Shown: positions 1-13,186, numbered from the stretch's first letter. The stretch is 49,145 nucleotides of DNA from Comamonadaceae bacterium CD01 (GCA_002894305.1 PGEI01000012.1:1-49145), one strand, 5' to 3'. Translations and numbers: made by a program. The notes: a model not told the origin generated them from the sequence alone.

Positions 1-53
1 AATGAGCCGCTGCGGTCGATTTGCAGCCGACGATTTCCAAGTCCGACAGGCTC

Positions 54-1496
54 CTAGGCCACGCGGCAGATCTTGAGCATGTTGGTGCCGCCGGGCTGGC
101 CCATGGGCTCGCCGCAGGTGATGGCGTACAGGTCGCCCGAATGCACGATGCCCAGCTCCAGCAGGTGGCGCTCGGCCTGCGCCAGCGCGGTGTCGCGGTC
201 GGCGCTGGTGTCCATCAGCAGGGGCCGCACGTTGCGGTACAGCGCCATCCGGCGCTGCGTGCTCACGCGCGGCGTGAGCGCGTAGATGGGAATGTGGATG
301 CGGTAGCGGCTCATCCACAGCGCGGTCGAGCCGCTGTCGGTCATCGCGACGATGGCCTTGGCGCCCAGATGATGGGCGGTGAACAGTGCGCCCATGGCGA
401 TCGACTGGTCGATGCTGCCCAGCGTCTGGCCGCTCAGGTCGGTGTCGCGCTCGGGGTCTTCGGCGGCCTCGGCGGCGGCGCAGATCTTGGCCATCTCCTC
501 GACCGTCTCCAGCGGGTATTTGCCGGCGGCAGTCTCGGCGCTGAGCATCACCGCGTCGGTGCCGTCGAGCACCGCGTTGGCCACGTCGCTGACCTCGGCG
601 CGCGTGGGCACCGGGTTGGTGATCATGCTCTCCATCATCTGCGTGGCGGTGATGACCACCTTGTCCATCTCGCGCGCCTTGCGGATCATCTTTTTCTGCA
701 GCGCCGGCACCGCCGCGTTGCCCACCTCGACGGCCAGATCGCCGCGCGCGACCATGATGCCGTCGCAGGCACGCAAAATTTCCTCCAGGTGCGGCACCGC
801 TTCGGCGCGCTCCATCTTGGCGATCAGCCCCGGCTTGTGGCGCCACTGCGCACCGGCCACGTTGCACAGCTGGCGCGCCATCTCCATGTCGGTGGCGTTC
901 TTGGGGAAGCTCACCGCCACGTAGTCGGCCTGAAAGCCCATGGCGGTCTTGATGTCCTCCATGTCCTTGGCGGTAAGCGCCGGCGCCGTCAACCCCCCGC
1001 CCTGCTTGTTGATGCCCTTGTTGTTGGACAGCTCGCCGCCCACGCGCACCGTGGTGTGCACCGCCTCGCCGCGCACCGCCTGCACCTGCAGCACGATCAG
1101 GCCGTCGTTGAGCAGCAGCATGTCGCCCGCCTTCACGTCGTGGGGCAGCTCCTTGTAATCGAGGCCGACGCCATCCTCGTCCCCCTCGGCCTCGCGCGAG
1201 GCGTCGAGCACGAAGCCCTGGCCCGCGCGCAGCATGACGCGCCCCTGAGCAAAGCGGCCGACACGGATCTTGGGACCCTGCAGGTCGGCCATGATGGCCA
1301 CCTCGCGCCCCACGCGCTGCGCTGCCTCGCGCACCAGTTGGGCACGCTGCACGTGGTCGGCGGCGCTGCCGTGGCTGAAGTTCAGGCGCACGACATTCAC
1401 CCCGGTGGCGATCATGCGTTCGAGCAGCGCAGGGTCGCTGGACGCGGGCCCCAGCGTGGCAACGATCTTGGTGGCTCGGCGAATCTGCAGCGGCAT
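54..1496 (-). CDS. pyk: Pyruvate kinase
   Basis: Converts PEP and ADP to pyruvate and ATP at the end of glycolysis in the cytosol. The 480-residue product opens with RRATKIVATLGPAS and NVVRLNFSHG, carries the ADLQGPKIRVG strand, the catalytic signature region around IMVARGDLAVEVG, and the EVSDVANAVLDGTDAVMLS block, all diagnostic of the family; the length is normal for a bacterial enzyme. The reading frame extends 16 codons further upstream, but the ATG at 1496 leads directly into the conserved N-terminus and is preferred. It lies 70 bp downstream of the aminopeptidase P gene on the same strand, so cotranscription is possible. Nothing unusual is seen. Confidence 0.97.
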   Translation of the reverse strand: MPLQIRRATKIVATLGPASSDPALLERMIATGVNVVRLNFSHGSAADHVQRAQLVREAAQRVGREVAIMADLQGPKIRVGRFAQGRVMLRAGQGFVLDASREAEGDEDGVGLDYKELPHDVKAGDMLLLNDGLIVLQVQAVRGEAVHTTVRVGGELSNNKGINKQGGGLTAPALTAKDMEDIKTAMGFQADYVAVSFPKNATDMEMARQLCNVAGAQWRHKPGLIAKMERAEAVPHLEEILRACDGIMVARGDLAVEVGNAAVPALQKKMIRKAREMDKVVITATQMMESMITNPVPTRAEVSDVANAVLDGTDAVMLSAETAAGKYPLETVEEMAKICAAAEAAEDPERDTDLSGQTLGSIDQSIAMGALFTAHHLGAKAIVAMTDSGSTALWMSRYRIHIPIYALTPRVSTQRRMALYRNVRPLLMDTSADRDTALAQAERHLLELGIVHSGDLYAITCGEPMGQPGGTNMLKICRVA

Positions 1497-1566
1497 GGCA
1501 AGGCGTCCATCAATGAAAAAGCCATTGTGCACATGTTCGGCCACGGCCAGGCCACGCGTCAGTACA

Positions 1567-2946
1567 TCAGCGCATCAACGCCTCGATCGCGTCGGGGTCG
1601 ACCGGGACATCGCGCGTGATCAGCTCGCAGCCACCGTCGGTGACGACGGCGTCGTCCTCGATGCGGATGCCGATGTTCCAGAAGCGCTCGGGCACGCCCT
1701 CGGCCGGGCGCACGTACAGGCCGGGCTCGATGGTCAGCACCATGCCCGGGCGCAGGATGCGGCTGGGGCGGTCGGTCACGGTCTCGCCCGACAGCGGATC
1801 GCGCCGCTCGCTGGTGCGGCCCTGCTCCGTGGGCTCGACATAGCTGCCGCAGTCGTGCACGTCCATGCCCAGCCAGTGGCTGGTGCGGTGCATGTAGAAC
1901 GCAAAATAGGCGCGCTGCGCGATCACGTCCTGCGCGCTGCCCACCTTGTTGGCGTCCAGCAGGCCCAGATCCAGCAGCCCCTGCGCCAGCACGGCGACGG
2001 TTGCGTCGTGCGGGTCGTTGAAGCGCGCGCCGGCGCGCGTTGCGTCGACCGCCGCCTGCTGGCTGGCCAGCACCAGTTCGTACAACGCGCGCTGCGGCCC
2101 GGTGAAGCGCCCATCGGCCGGAAAGGTGCGCGTGATGTCGGCGGCGTAGCCGTCGAGCTCGCAGCCGGCGTCGATCAGCACCAGCTCGCCCGCTCGCACC
2201 GGCGTGTCGCCGGCGCGGTAGTGCAGCACGCAGGCGTTGGCGCCGGCGGCGACGATGGACTCATACGCCGGGTATTGCGCGCCGCCCGAGCGGAACGCGT
2301 GCAGCAGCTCGGCGTCCAGGTGGTACTCGCGCACATCGCCGCCGGCGCGCAGCATGCGGGCACTCGTCTGCATCGCGCGCACATGGCCGCCGGCGCTGAT
2401 CTGCGCGGCACGGCGCATCGTGGCCAGCTCGCTGGTGTCCTTGAACAAGCGCATCTCGTCGAGCAGCACGCACAGGTCGCGCTGCTGGTCGGGGCACAGC
2501 ACGCCGGCGCGCACGCGCGCACGCACCGGCGCCAGCCAGTTTTCGACGCGCTGGGCCAGCCCCTCATGCGTGGCGAACGGCCACCAGACACAGCGACGGT
2601 TCTCCAACAAGCGCGCCAGGCGTTCGGACAGTTGCCCAATGGGATAGGCCTCGTCGACCTGCAGCGCGGCGACGGCCGCCTCCGGCCCCAGGCGGTAGCC
2701 ATCCCAGATCTCGCGCTCCAAGTCCTTGGGCTGGCACAGCAGCGTGGCGTGCCCCTCGGCGGTCAGCACCAGGCAGGCATTGGGCTCGGTAAAGCCGGTG
2801 AGGTAGTAGAAATAGCTGTCGTGTCGGTACAGATAGTCGTTGTCGCGGTTGCGCGGGTACTGCGGCGCGGTCGGAACGATGGCAATGCCGCCCTCGCCCA
2901 ATTGGGCGGCCAGGCGGGCGCGGCGTTGTGCGTGGATCGAGGTCAT
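1567..2946 (-). CDS. pepP: Xaa-Pro aminopeptidase (aminopeptidase P, M24B)
   Basis: Cytosolic metallopeptidase that removes N-terminal residues preceding proline. The 459-aa protein has an N-terminal aminopeptidase P domain (start to about residue 140, with RDNDYLYRHDSYFYYLTGF) and a C-terminal pita-bread domain. The five dinuclear-metal ligands are visible: two Asp in IDAGCELDGYAADITRTF, His in HWLGMDVHD, Glu in LTIEPGLYV and Glu in GIRIEDDAVV. Length matches the E. coli enzyme. It follows the crotonase gene by 61 bp and precedes pyk on the same strand; it may be read through from the upstream catabolic operon but is functionally unrelated to it. Confidence 0.95.
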   Translation of the reverse strand: MTSIHAQRRARLAAQLGEGGIAIVPTAPQYPRNRDNDYLYRHDSYFYYLTGFTEPNACLVLTAEGHATLLCQPKDLEREIWDGYRLGPEAAVAALQVDEAYPIGQLSERLARLLENRRCVWWPFATHEGLAQRVENWLAPVRARVRAGVLCPDQQRDLCVLLDEMRLFKDTSELATMRRAAQISAGGHVRAMQTSARMLRAGGDVREYHLDAELLHAFRSGGAQYPAYESIVAAGANACVLHYRAGDTPVRAGELVLIDAGCELDGYAADITRTFPADGRFTGPQRALYELVLASQQAAVDATRAGARFNDPHDATVAVLAQGLLDLGLLDANKVGSAQDVIAQRAYFAFYMHRTSHWLGMDVHDCGSYVEPTEQGRTSERRDPLSGETVTDRPSRILRPGMVLTIEPGLYVRPAEGVPERFWNIGIRIEDDAVVTDGGCELITRDVPVDPDAIEALMR

Positions 2947-3007
2947 GCTCTATCGTACTGCGGCGCCACTGCATGCGCCCGACAGCCCGTTGTGGGCGGG
3001 CGCACGC

Positions 3008-3772
3008 TCAAGAGCGCTTGTTCTTGCGCTCCAGAAACGCGTTCATGTGGTGCTGCGGCTCGCCCGTCCTGAAGGCCTCGCCAAACTCGCCAATGCTGTC
3101 GTCGATGGCTGCGTCCACGTTCATGCGCTCCCAGCGCCGCAGCAGACGCTTTTGCTGGCGCAGCACCACGGGGCCGATCTCGGCCAGGCCGGCAGCGATC
3201 TCCAGGATGCGCGCGTCCAGCCTGTCCCTGGGCACGCATTCGTTGATCAGGCCCCATTGCTGTGCCTGGGTGGCGGGGATGTTCTCGCCCGTGAGCAGCA
3301 GCCAGGCAGCGCGCGCCGAGCCGATCTGCGCCGGCATCATCGCTGCGTGGATGACGGAGGGGATGCCCACCTTGACCTCGGGCATGCCGACCACGGCGTC
3401 ATCGGCCGCAATGCGCAGGTCGCCGGCCATGGCCAGCTCCAGGCCGCCGCCCAGCGTATGCCCTTCGAGCCGCATGATGACCGGCACGGGGAAATGCCGC
3501 ACGGCATTGCACAGGTCGCGCAGCGCGCTGATGAAGACACGCCCGGTGTCCGCCGTCAGCGTGGCCAGCTCCTTGATGTCGGCGCCGGCGATGAAGGCAC
3601 GCGAACCCGAGCCGCGCAGCACCAGGCAATGCAACCCGGCGTTTTCGGCCAGTTGGCCGAGCTGTGCCGTCAGCGCCTTGATCACCGGCGTGCTCAACAC
3701 GTTGAGCGGCCCGGCGTCGGTGATCGTCAGGACGGCGGTGGTGGGCGTGGGGTAGGAAATTTCAGAGTACAT
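3008..3772 (-). CDS. Enoyl-CoA hydratase/isomerase (crotonase family)
   Basis: A 254-aa crotonase-fold enzyme, predicted to act on a CoA thioester, most simply by hydrating a 2-enoyl-CoA. The oxyanion-hole segment SRAFIAGADIKEL and the second block LGGGLELAMAGD followed by MPEVKVGI are present; both glutamates used by hydratases appear to be retained (in GLELA and MPEV). It is the last catabolic gene of a minus-strand series, 42 bp after the CaiB-type CoA-transferase, which suggests it works on the CoA ester made by that enzyme. The natural substrate cannot be told from sequence. Confidence 0.9.
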   Translation of the reverse strand: MYSEISYPTPTTAVLTITDAGPLNVLSTPVIKALTAQLGQLAENAGLHCLVLRGSGSRAFIAGADIKELATLTADTGRVFISALRDLCNAVRHFPVPVIMRLEGHTLGGGLELAMAGDLRIAADDAVVGMPEVKVGIPSVIHAAMMPAQIGSARAAWLLLTGENIPATQAQQWGLINECVPRDRLDARILEIAAGLAEIGPVVLRQQKRLLRRWERMNVDAAIDDSIGEFGEAFRTGEPQHHMNAFLERKNKRS

Positions 3773-3814
3773 GGTTCGGCCTCCAGTCGTATTTTTCGAA
3801 AACTATGTCTTTGG

Positions 3815-4972
3815 TCACGCGCACCCAGACTGCGCCGCAGGCCCGAGTACCGGCGGCGGGGCGATAAGCGCGTCCTGGCCCACGGGCAGCATGGGGTTGC
3901 GCACCAGCCTGATCCTGCCCAGCTGCGGGTGCTCCACGCTCTGCAGCATCTGGCGGTGCCGCACCTGGGGGTGTTCGAACACCTGCTCCAGGTCGTTGAT
4001 GTTTCCCCAGGAGATGCCATGGGCGTCCAGCGCCTGGCCCAGCTCTGCCACCTGCCATTGCGCCAGCTTCTCGCGCAGCAGCGGGCGCAGCTGCCTGATG
4101 TGCGTGAGGCGGCCGGCATTGGTCGCAAACTCGGGCCGGTCGTGCCAGTCGGTGCCCATCAGTTGGCAGAACGCCGCGAACTGCTGGTCATTGCCTATGG
4201 CCAGGATCATGTAGCCGTCGGCGCAGGCAAACACCTCGTACGGCGCCAGGTTGGGGTGCGTATTGCCGCTGCGCGCCGGGCTTTCGCCGGACACCAGGTA
4301 GTTGCTCGCCTGATTCGCATTCATGGCCACGGCCACGTCCAGCAGGGCGATGTCCAGGTGCTGGCCGCGGCCCGTGCGGCCGCGCTGCACCAGGGCAGCC
4401 AGCACGGCACTGGTGGCGTACATGCCGGTCATCAGATCCACCACGGCCACGCCGGCGCGCAGCGGGCCGGCGCCGGGCTCGCCATCCTCCACGCCGGTGT
4501 AGCTCATCAGGCCGCCCATGCCCTGGAAGATGTAGTCGTAACCTGGCCTGCTGGCATAGGGGCCGCTCTGGCCGAAGCCGGTGACCGACAGGTAGATCAG
4601 GCCCGGGTTGAGCGCCACCAGCGACGCATGGTCCAGGCCGTATTTGGCCAGCGTGCCGACCTTGTAGTTCTCCACCAGCACGTCGGCGTCGCGAATCTGG
4701 CGCAGCAGCCAGTCGCGGTCGGCGGCGTCGGCGAAGTCCGCCGTCACCGAGCGCTTGCCACGGTTGCAGGACAGGAAATAGGCCGCCACCTTCTCGCCCG
4801 ATGCTGTGGTGACGAAGGGCGGCCCCCAGCCGCGCGTGTCGTCGCCCTGGCCGGGCCGCTCCACCTTGAGCACATGGGCGCCCAGGTCGGCCAGGTTCTG
4901 GGTGCACCAGGGACCGGCCAGGATGCGCGACAAGTCCACCACCCGCACGCCTTGCAGTGCGTTCGCAAGCAT
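3815..4972 (-). CDS. Family III (CaiB/BaiF) acyl-CoA transferase
   Basis: Transfers CoA between carboxylic acids through an aspartyl-CoA intermediate. The 385-aa protein begins LQGVRVVDLSRILAGPWC, the classic family N-terminus, has NRGKRSVTADF and ENYKVGTLAKYGLD, and contains the GRGQHLDIALLDV block. It shows the usual length of a single-domain family III transferase. The frame is open 30 codons further upstream, but the ATG at 4972 gives the family start. It sits 10 bp after the thiolase-like gene, within the operon formed with the DUF35 and Bug genes, and is a plausible activation step for an imported organic acid. Confidence 0.93.
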   Translation of the reverse strand: MLANALQGVRVVDLSRILAGPWCTQNLADLGAHVLKVERPGQGDDTRGWGPPFVTTASGEKVAAYFLSCNRGKRSVTADFADAADRDWLLRQIRDADVLVENYKVGTLAKYGLDHASLVALNPGLIYLSVTGFGQSGPYASRPGYDYIFQGMGGLMSYTGVEDGEPGAGPLRAGVAVVDLMTGMYATSAVLAALVQRGRTGRGQHLDIALLDVAVAMNANQASNYLVSGESPARSGNTHPNLAPYEVFACADGYMILAIGNDQQFAAFCQLMGTDWHDRPEFATNAGRLTHIRQLRPLLREKLAQWQVAELGQALDAHGISWGNINDLEQVFEHPQVRHRQMLQSVEHPQLGRIRLVRNPMLPVGQDALIAPPPVLGPAAQSGCA

Positions 4973-4982
4973 CACGTCTCTC

Positions 4983-6146
4983 CTACAACTCGGACGACAG
5001 AATCGCCGTGGCCTCGCTGGACAGCACGCCGCCGTTGCCATGCACCAGCGCGGTCTGCGCACCGGCCACCTGCCGGGCCATGCCTTCGCCGCGCAGCTGC
5101 GTCACGGCCTCGATGATCAGGAAGATGCTGTACATGCCCGGATGCACGCAGGACAGGCCGCCGCCGTTGGTGTTCATCGGGAAGGCGCCGCCCGGCGCGA
5201 TGCGCCCGCCCTCGATGAAGGCGCCGCCCTCGCCTTTTTTGCAGAAACCCAGGTCTTCCAGGAACAGGATGGGATTGATGGTGAAGGCGTCGTACAGCTC
5301 CACCACGTCGATGTCGGCCGGAGCCAGTCCCGCCTGCGCGAAGGCCTTGCGCCCGGATTCCACAGCCGGGGTCACCGTCAGGTCTTCCATGCACGAGATC
5401 TGGCGGTGCCAGTGCGCAAAGCCGCTGCCCAGCACATAGATGGGCCTGTCATGCAACCCCTGGGCGCGCTTGGCCGAGCTGACCACGATGGCGCCCGCGC
5501 CGTCCGTGACCAGGCAGCAGTCGAGCGTGGTGAACGGATCCGAGATCATCCTGGCGTTGAGCACGTCGTCCACGCCGAGCGGTTTTCTGGAGAACGCGTC
5601 AGGGTTGAGCTGCGCCCACTTGCGCGCTGCCACCGCCACCTCGGCCAGCTGCTGGCGCGTCGTCCCGTACTCGTACATGTGGCGCGCCGCGGCCAGTGCG
5701 TAGCTCGACACCGGGTTGAAGGCCTTGTACGGATGTTCGTAGGGCTGCGGGTCAAGCTCGGCACGCATCTGGTTGATGCGCGAGCTGCTGGGCGCGCTGC
5801 GAGGCGTGGCGCCGTAGCAGATCAGCACGTTCTCGCATTCGCCCGCGTCTATGGCCATCTGCGCGATCTTCAGGTCGGCGATGAAGGCCGAGCCGCCGAA
5901 CATGGTGCTGTCGGAAAAGCGCGGCCTGATTCCCAGGTATTCCGCCATGCGCATCACCCACCAGGGCGAGGTCAGGCTGGAAGTGATGATGCCGTCGATG
6001 TCGGACTTGGCGAGGCCGCTGCGCTCGATCGCCAGGCAGGAGGCCCGGGCGATGATTTCCTGCTCGGTGGCGCCGCCGGCATGGCCCATGCCGGCCAGGC
6101 CCGTGCCCAGGATGGCGACGGAGCCGCGTGAGGTGTTCGTAGTCAT
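4983..6146 (-). CDS. Thiolase-fold protein of the SCP-x/Ltp2 type, lacking the nucleophilic cysteine
   Basis: A 387-aa lipid-transfer-type thiolase homologue. It has the thiolase fold landmarks (VAILGTGLAGMG; CLVTDGAGAIVVSS; ELYDAFTINPILFLEDLGF; NTNGGGLSCVHPGMYS). At the usual nucleophile position the sequence reads STMFGGSAFIADL (about residues 80-92), with no Cys. Tyr285 (ELYDAF) and Tyr339 (PGMYS) are present. In the characterised Ltp2/DUF35 aldolases of steroid degradation, Tyr residues rather than Cys do the chemistry, so I infer an acyl-CoA retro-aldolase rather than a beta-ketothiolase. It overlaps the DUF35 partner gene by 4 bp (ATGA), which fits a stoichiometric complex. The ATG at 6146 is chosen because the longer frame is low-complexity shadow sequence. 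Confidence 0.85.
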   Translation of the reverse strand: MTTNTSRGSVAILGTGLAGMGHAGGATEQEIIARASCLAIERSGLAKSDIDGIITSSLTSPWWVMRMAEYLGIRPRFSDSTMFGGSAFIADLKIAQMAIDAGECENVLICYGATPRSAPSSSRINQMRAELDPQPYEHPYKAFNPVSSYALAAARHMYEYGTTRQQLAEVAVAARKWAQLNPDAFSRKPLGVDDVLNARMISDPFTTLDCCLVTDGAGAIVVSSAKRAQGLHDRPIYVLGSGFAHWHRQISCMEDLTVTPAVESGRKAFAQAGLAPADIDVVELYDAFTINPILFLEDLGFCKKGEGGAFIEGGRIAPGGAFPMNTNGGGLSCVHPGMYSIFLIIEAVTQLRGEGMARQVAGAQTALVHGNGGVLSSEATAILSSEL

Positions 6147-6541
6147 GCCTGCTCCTCGCTGGCGGTGAACACCAGCAGCGGCCCTTCGTCCGCGGCGTCG
6201 ATGCGGGCGCGCACGGCCAGGCCTATGCGCACCTGCTCCACCGGCATGTCCACGACGCGGCTCATCAGGCGCGGGCCCTCGTCCAGGTCCACCAACACCA
6301 CGGTGTAGTCGCCCTCGGCACGGCGCACGATGGTCACCGAATACACCGTGCCATGGCCCGAGGGCGCGACCCATTGCAGTTCCTGCGAACCGCAATAGGG
6401 GCAGCACAGGCGCGGATAGAAATGGAACCTGGCGCAAGACAGGCAGCACGGTATCTCGAAGCGCCCCTCGGCCAGCGCACCGAAATAGCGCTGGTCGCAG
6501 GCATGGGCCGTCGCCGCTTGCGGCGCACCGATATCAGGCAT
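6143..6541 (-). CDS. DUF35 / OB-fold zinc-ribbon protein, partner of the thiolase-like protein
   Basis: A 132-aa protein with an N-terminal rubredoxin-like zinc ribbon (CCLSCARFHFYPRLCCPYCGS, about residues 32-52, four Cys in two pairs) followed by an OB-fold region (GTVYSVTIVRRAEGDYTVVLVDLDEGPRLM). This is the DUF35 architecture that binds SCP-x-type thiolases and aldolases and is required for their activity or acyl-CoA binding. The stop overlaps the start of the thiolase-like gene by four bases and the Bug gene ends 4 bp upstream, so the three genes are tightly coupled. Confidence 0.9.
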   Translation of the reverse strand: MPDIGAPQAATAHACDQRYFGALAEGRFEIPCCLSCARFHFYPRLCCPYCGSQELQWVAPSGHGTVYSVTIVRRAEGDYTVVLVDLDEGPRLMSRVVDMPVEQVRIGLAVRARIDAADEGPLLVFTASEEQA

Positions 6542-6545
6542 GGCT

Positions 6546-7553
6546 TTACTCCTCCGTCTGCACGCCCGTTTCAGCCACGACGCGCTGCCACTTCGCCACC
6601 TCGCCCGCGACGAAGCCGCGCGTCTGCGCCAGATCCATCACGCCCAGCGGCTCGCTGTATTGCTGGCGCAGGCGCTCGGTCATTTCGGGCGAATTCATGA
6701 TCTTGTTGACCTCGCTGTTGAGCAGGGTCTGCACTGGTGCCGGGGTACCGGCAGGGGCGTAGAGGCCCAGCCAGGTGTAGACGTCGAAGTCCTTGAACTG
6801 CGGCCCCGCCTCGCGCAGCGTGGGCAGCTCTGGGAAGAGCTTGCTGCGCTCGGCGGCCATGTTGGCGATGGGGCGCAGCCGACCCGATGCGATGAAGGCC
6901 GAGACGCTCATCGAGTCCTGCACCGCCATGGGTATCTGCCCTGCCACGGCATCGTTGGTTGCTGGCGCGGCGCCCTTGTACGGCACATGGGTGAATTCAT
7001 AGCCCGTGACCTTGCGCAGCCACTCTCCGCCCAGATGGGTGGAGCCCGCGGCACCCGCCGTGCCGAAGGGAATGTTGGACTGCGCCCTGGCCCAGGCCAA
7101 AAAATCCTGGGTGTTCCTGGCCGGCACGCTGGGGTTGACCACGATCAGGTTGGGCGCCCGGGCGAGCACGGCCACGGGCTCCAGGCTTTTGAGCGGGTCG
7201 TAGCCCACCTTCTTCATCGCCGGCGCAATCACATAGCCGGTCGCCCCCACCAGCAGGGTGTAGCCGTCATGCGCCTGGCGGGCCACGTATTCGGTGCCCA
7301 CCTGGCCGGCACCGCCCGGACGGTTCTCCACGACGAAGGGCTGCTTGAGCTTTTCCTGAAGCTCCTTGGCCAAGGTGCGCGTGACGATATCCGTCATGCC
7401 GCCCGGTGGGAAAGCCACGACGACCGTGACCGGCTTGGCCGGATAGGCGTCGCCTTGCGCGTATGCCGGCATGAGCGAAGCCGACAAGGCCAAGCCGCCG
7501 ATCGTGGCGGCGCAAGCCAGCGAGCGAGCCCGGCGCAGCAATGTGAAGTCCAT
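6546..7553 (-). CDS. Bug/TctC-family periplasmic solute-binding protein
   Basis: Predicted periplasmic receptor for an organic acid. The 335-aa product has a Sec signal peptide (positive LLRRARS, hydrophobic core, likely cleavage after PAYA) and the family-typical YPAKPVTVVVAFPPGG start of the mature domain, followed by GGAGQVGTEYVA and FGTAGAAGSTH. The frame runs 32 codons further upstream, but the ATG at 7553 immediately precedes the signal peptide. No TctA/TctB membrane partners are next to it, as is usual for the greatly expanded Bug family in Burkholderiales. It is the first structural gene after the LysR gene and probably delivers or senses the substrate of the downstream CoA pathway. 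Confidence 0.92.
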   Translation of the reverse strand: MDFTLLRRARSLACAATIGGLALSASLMPAYAQGDAYPAKPVTVVVAFPPGGMTDIVTRTLAKELQEKLKQPFVVENRPGGAGQVGTEYVARQAHDGYTLLVGATGYVIAPAMKKVGYDPLKSLEPVAVLARAPNLIVVNPSVPARNTQDFLAWARAQSNIPFGTAGAAGSTHLGGEWLRKVTGYEFTHVPYKGAAPATNDAVAGQIPMAVQDSMSVSAFIASGRLRPIANMAAERSKLFPELPTLREAGPQFKDFDVYTWLGLYAPAGTPAPVQTLLNSEVNKIMNSPEMTERLRQQYSEPLGVMDLAQTRGFVAGEVAKWQRVVAETGVQTEE

Positions 7554-7657
7554 GCGATGTCTCCTTGTGTCTCGGGGTGCATGACAGACACCCTCGAACG
7601 CCTGAAATGACGTTGATTCAGTGTAGGAATCGCACGCCATTCGTTCCATCGCAAAGA

Positions 7658-7692
7658 TTCGAACGCCGCTTTGGAGAATTTCGAACGGCCGT

Positions 7693-7694
<2 letters not shown>
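7658..7694. promoter_or_regulatory. Candidate LysR-type operator ahead of the Bug-led operon
   Basis: Two copies of TTCGAAC (7658-7664 and 7680-7686) lie 22 bp apart, two helical turns, and the second overlaps the perfect 12-bp palindrome GAACGGCCGTTC (7683-7694). They sit in the 139-bp gap between the LysR stop and the Bug start, running into the LysR stop codon. This geometry fits dimer binding by the adjacent LysR protein; the assignment is inference. Confidence 0.35.
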
Positions 7695-11163
<3,469 letters not shown>

Positions 11164-11311
11164 GGTGGGGCATTTTCGCCGCAATGGCCCGCTTGCGCCC
11201 GGGCCGACTGCGGCGCTTGCGCCGTCAGCCCGGGCCGCGGGCGCACAATACCGGGTTTTGCGTCTGCGCCCTCCCGGGGCGCATCCTTCGGTCTTCTTGC
11301 TTCAGGTTTTC

Positions 11312-13174
11312 GTGTCGTCCCCGTTCCACAGCATCCTGCTCGACGTTTTCGGCTATGCCGCCTTTCGCGGTGCGCAGCAGGCCATCATCGAGCGCGTGGC
11401 CGGCGGCGGCGACGCGCTGGTGCTGATGCCCACGGGCGGCGGCAAAAGCCTGTGCTACCAGATCCCGGCCATTGCCCGCCAGCAGCGCGGCCTGGGCGTG
11501 ACGGTGGTGGTCTCGCCGCTGATTGCGCTGATGCACGACCAGGTCGGCGCGCTGCGCGAGGCCGGCGTGGCCGCCGCCTGCCTCAATTCAGCGCTGTCGT
11601 GGCAGGAGGCGCTGGACGTGGAGCAAGGCCTGGCGCGCGGCGCGTTCACGCTGCTGTATGCCGCGCCCGAACGGGTGCTGACCGAGCGCTTCCTGGGTCT
11701 GCTCGACGACCTGCACGCGCGCGGGCAGCTGGCGCTGTTCGCCATCGACGAGGCGCACTGCGTGAGCCAGTGGGGCCACGACTTCCGCCCCGAATACCGC
11801 CAGCTGGCGCTGCTGGGCCAGCGCTACGCGGGCGTGCCGCGCATCGCACTCACGGCGACGGCCGACGAGCTCACGCGCGGCGACATCGCCCAAGGCCTGC
11901 AGCTGCAGGCGGCCGAGCGCTTCATCAGCAGCTTTGACCGCCCCAACATCCGCTACCGGCTCGAAGAGAAGAAAAAGGAGCCGCTGCAGCAGCTGCTGCA
12001 CTTCATCGAGCGCGAGCACCCGGGCGACGCGGGCGTCGTCTACTGCCAATCGCGCAAGCGCGTCGAACAGACGGCCGACGCGCTGTGCAGCGCCGGCATC
12101 GACGCGCTGCCCTACCACGCCGGTCTGCCCGCCGAGCTGCGCCAGACGCACCAGGATCGCTTTCTGCGCGAGGAAGGCGTGGTGATGGTGGCGACGATTG
12201 CCTTCGGCATGGGCATAGACAAGCCCGACGTGCGCTTCGTCGCCCACCTGGATCTGCCCAAGAACATCGAAAGCTACTACCAGGAGACCGGCCGCGCCGG
12301 GCGCGACGGCCTGGCCGCCGACGCCTGGCTGGTCTACGGCCTGCAGGACGTGGTCAACCAGCGGCGCATGATCGAGGGCAGCGACGCGAGCGAGGACTTC
12401 AAGGCCGTGATGCGCGGCAAGCTGGACGCGCTGCTGGCGCTGGCCGAGGCCACCGACTGCCGCCGCCAGCGCCTGCTGGCCTACTTTGGCGAGCAGTCCC
12501 AGCCCTGCGGCAACTGCGACAACTGTCTGCAGCCGCCCGCCGTCTGGGACGGCACCGACGCAGCGCGCAAGCTGCTGTCGACCATCTACCGCGTGCACGC
12601 GGCCAGCGGCCTGACCTTCGGCATGGGCCACCTGATGGACATCGTGCGCGGCAAGGGCACCGACAAGGTGCTGCAGCACGGACACGAGCGCCTGTCCACC
12701 TTCGGCGTGGGCGCGCAGTACAGCGAGGCACAGCTGCGCGCCGTGGCGCGCCAGCTGCTGTCGCTGGCGGCGCTGGGTGTGCAGCGCGTCGCCACCGAGG
12801 CCGGCCACAGCTTCGACACGCTGACGCTCACCGCCGGCTCGCGCCCGGTGCTGCGCGGCGAGCAGCAATTGCTGTTGCGCCAAAGCAGCGCCGCGACGCC
12901 GGCAAAAAAGACGCGGCGCACCGGCGTGGCGTCGGCTGCGGCGCAGGATCTGGATCCCGATGCGCAGGCGCGCTTCATCAACCTCAAGGCCTGGCGCGCC
13001 GAGGTGGCGCGCGAGCACAACCTGCCCGCCTACGTGATCTTTCACGACGCGACGCTGGCCGCCATCGCCCAGCGCAACCCGCAGACCAGCGCCGAGCTGC
13101 ACGACATCAGCGGCATGGGCGAGAAGAAACGCGAGGCCTACGGCGACGAGGTGCTGCGCGTGTGCCGCAGCTGA
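11312..13174 (+). CDS. recQ: ATP-dependent DNA helicase RecQ
   Basis: 3'-5' DNA helicase for recombination and replication-fork repair. Domains in order: helicase core with Walker [17 protein letters not shown] box [18 protein letters not shown], motif III LTATA and motif [15 protein letters not shown] zinc-binding region with CGNCDNC; winged helix; C-terminal HRDC domain ([19 protein letters not shown] to the end). No ATG lies in the right place; the GTG at 11312 gives 620 residues, close to the 609 of E. coli RecQ, so it is the chosen start. The longer frame to 10817 is antisense to the MFS gene. Convergent with the patatin gene, 12 bp apart. Confidence 0.95.
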   Translation: MSSPFHSILLDVFGYAAFRGAQQAIIERVAGGGDALVLMPTGGGKSLCYQIPAIARQQRGLGVTVVVSPLIALMHDQVGALREAGVAAACLNSALSWQEALDVEQGLARGAFTLLYAAPERVLTERFLGLLDDLHARGQLALFAIDEAHCVSQWGHDFRPEYRQLALLGQRYAGVPRIALTATADELTRGDIAQGLQLQAAERFISSFDRPNIRYRLEEKKKEPLQQLLHFIEREHPGDAGVVYCQSRKRVEQTADALCSAGIDALPYHAGLPAELRQTHQDRFLREEGVVMVATIAFGMGIDKPDVRFVAHLDLPKNIESYYQETGRAGRDGLAADAWLVYGLQDVVNQRRMIEGSDASEDFKAVMRGKLDALLALAEATDCRRQRLLAYFGEQSQPCGNCDNCLQPPAVWDGTDAARKLLSTIYRVHAASGLTFGMGHLMDIVRGKGTDKVLQHGHERLSTFGVGAQYSEAQLRAVARQLLSLAALGVQRVATEAGHSFDTLTLTAGSRPVLRGEQQLLLRQSSAATPAKKTRRTGVASAAAQDLDPDAQARFINLKAWRAEVAREHNLPAYVIFHDATLAAIAQRNPQTSAELHDISGMGEKKREAYGDEVLRVCRS

Positions 13175-13186
13175 AAACCAGCAGGT

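Noticed and set aside
21-1619. Plus-strand open frame over pyruvate kinase
   Set aside because: Antisense shadow of a certain gene.
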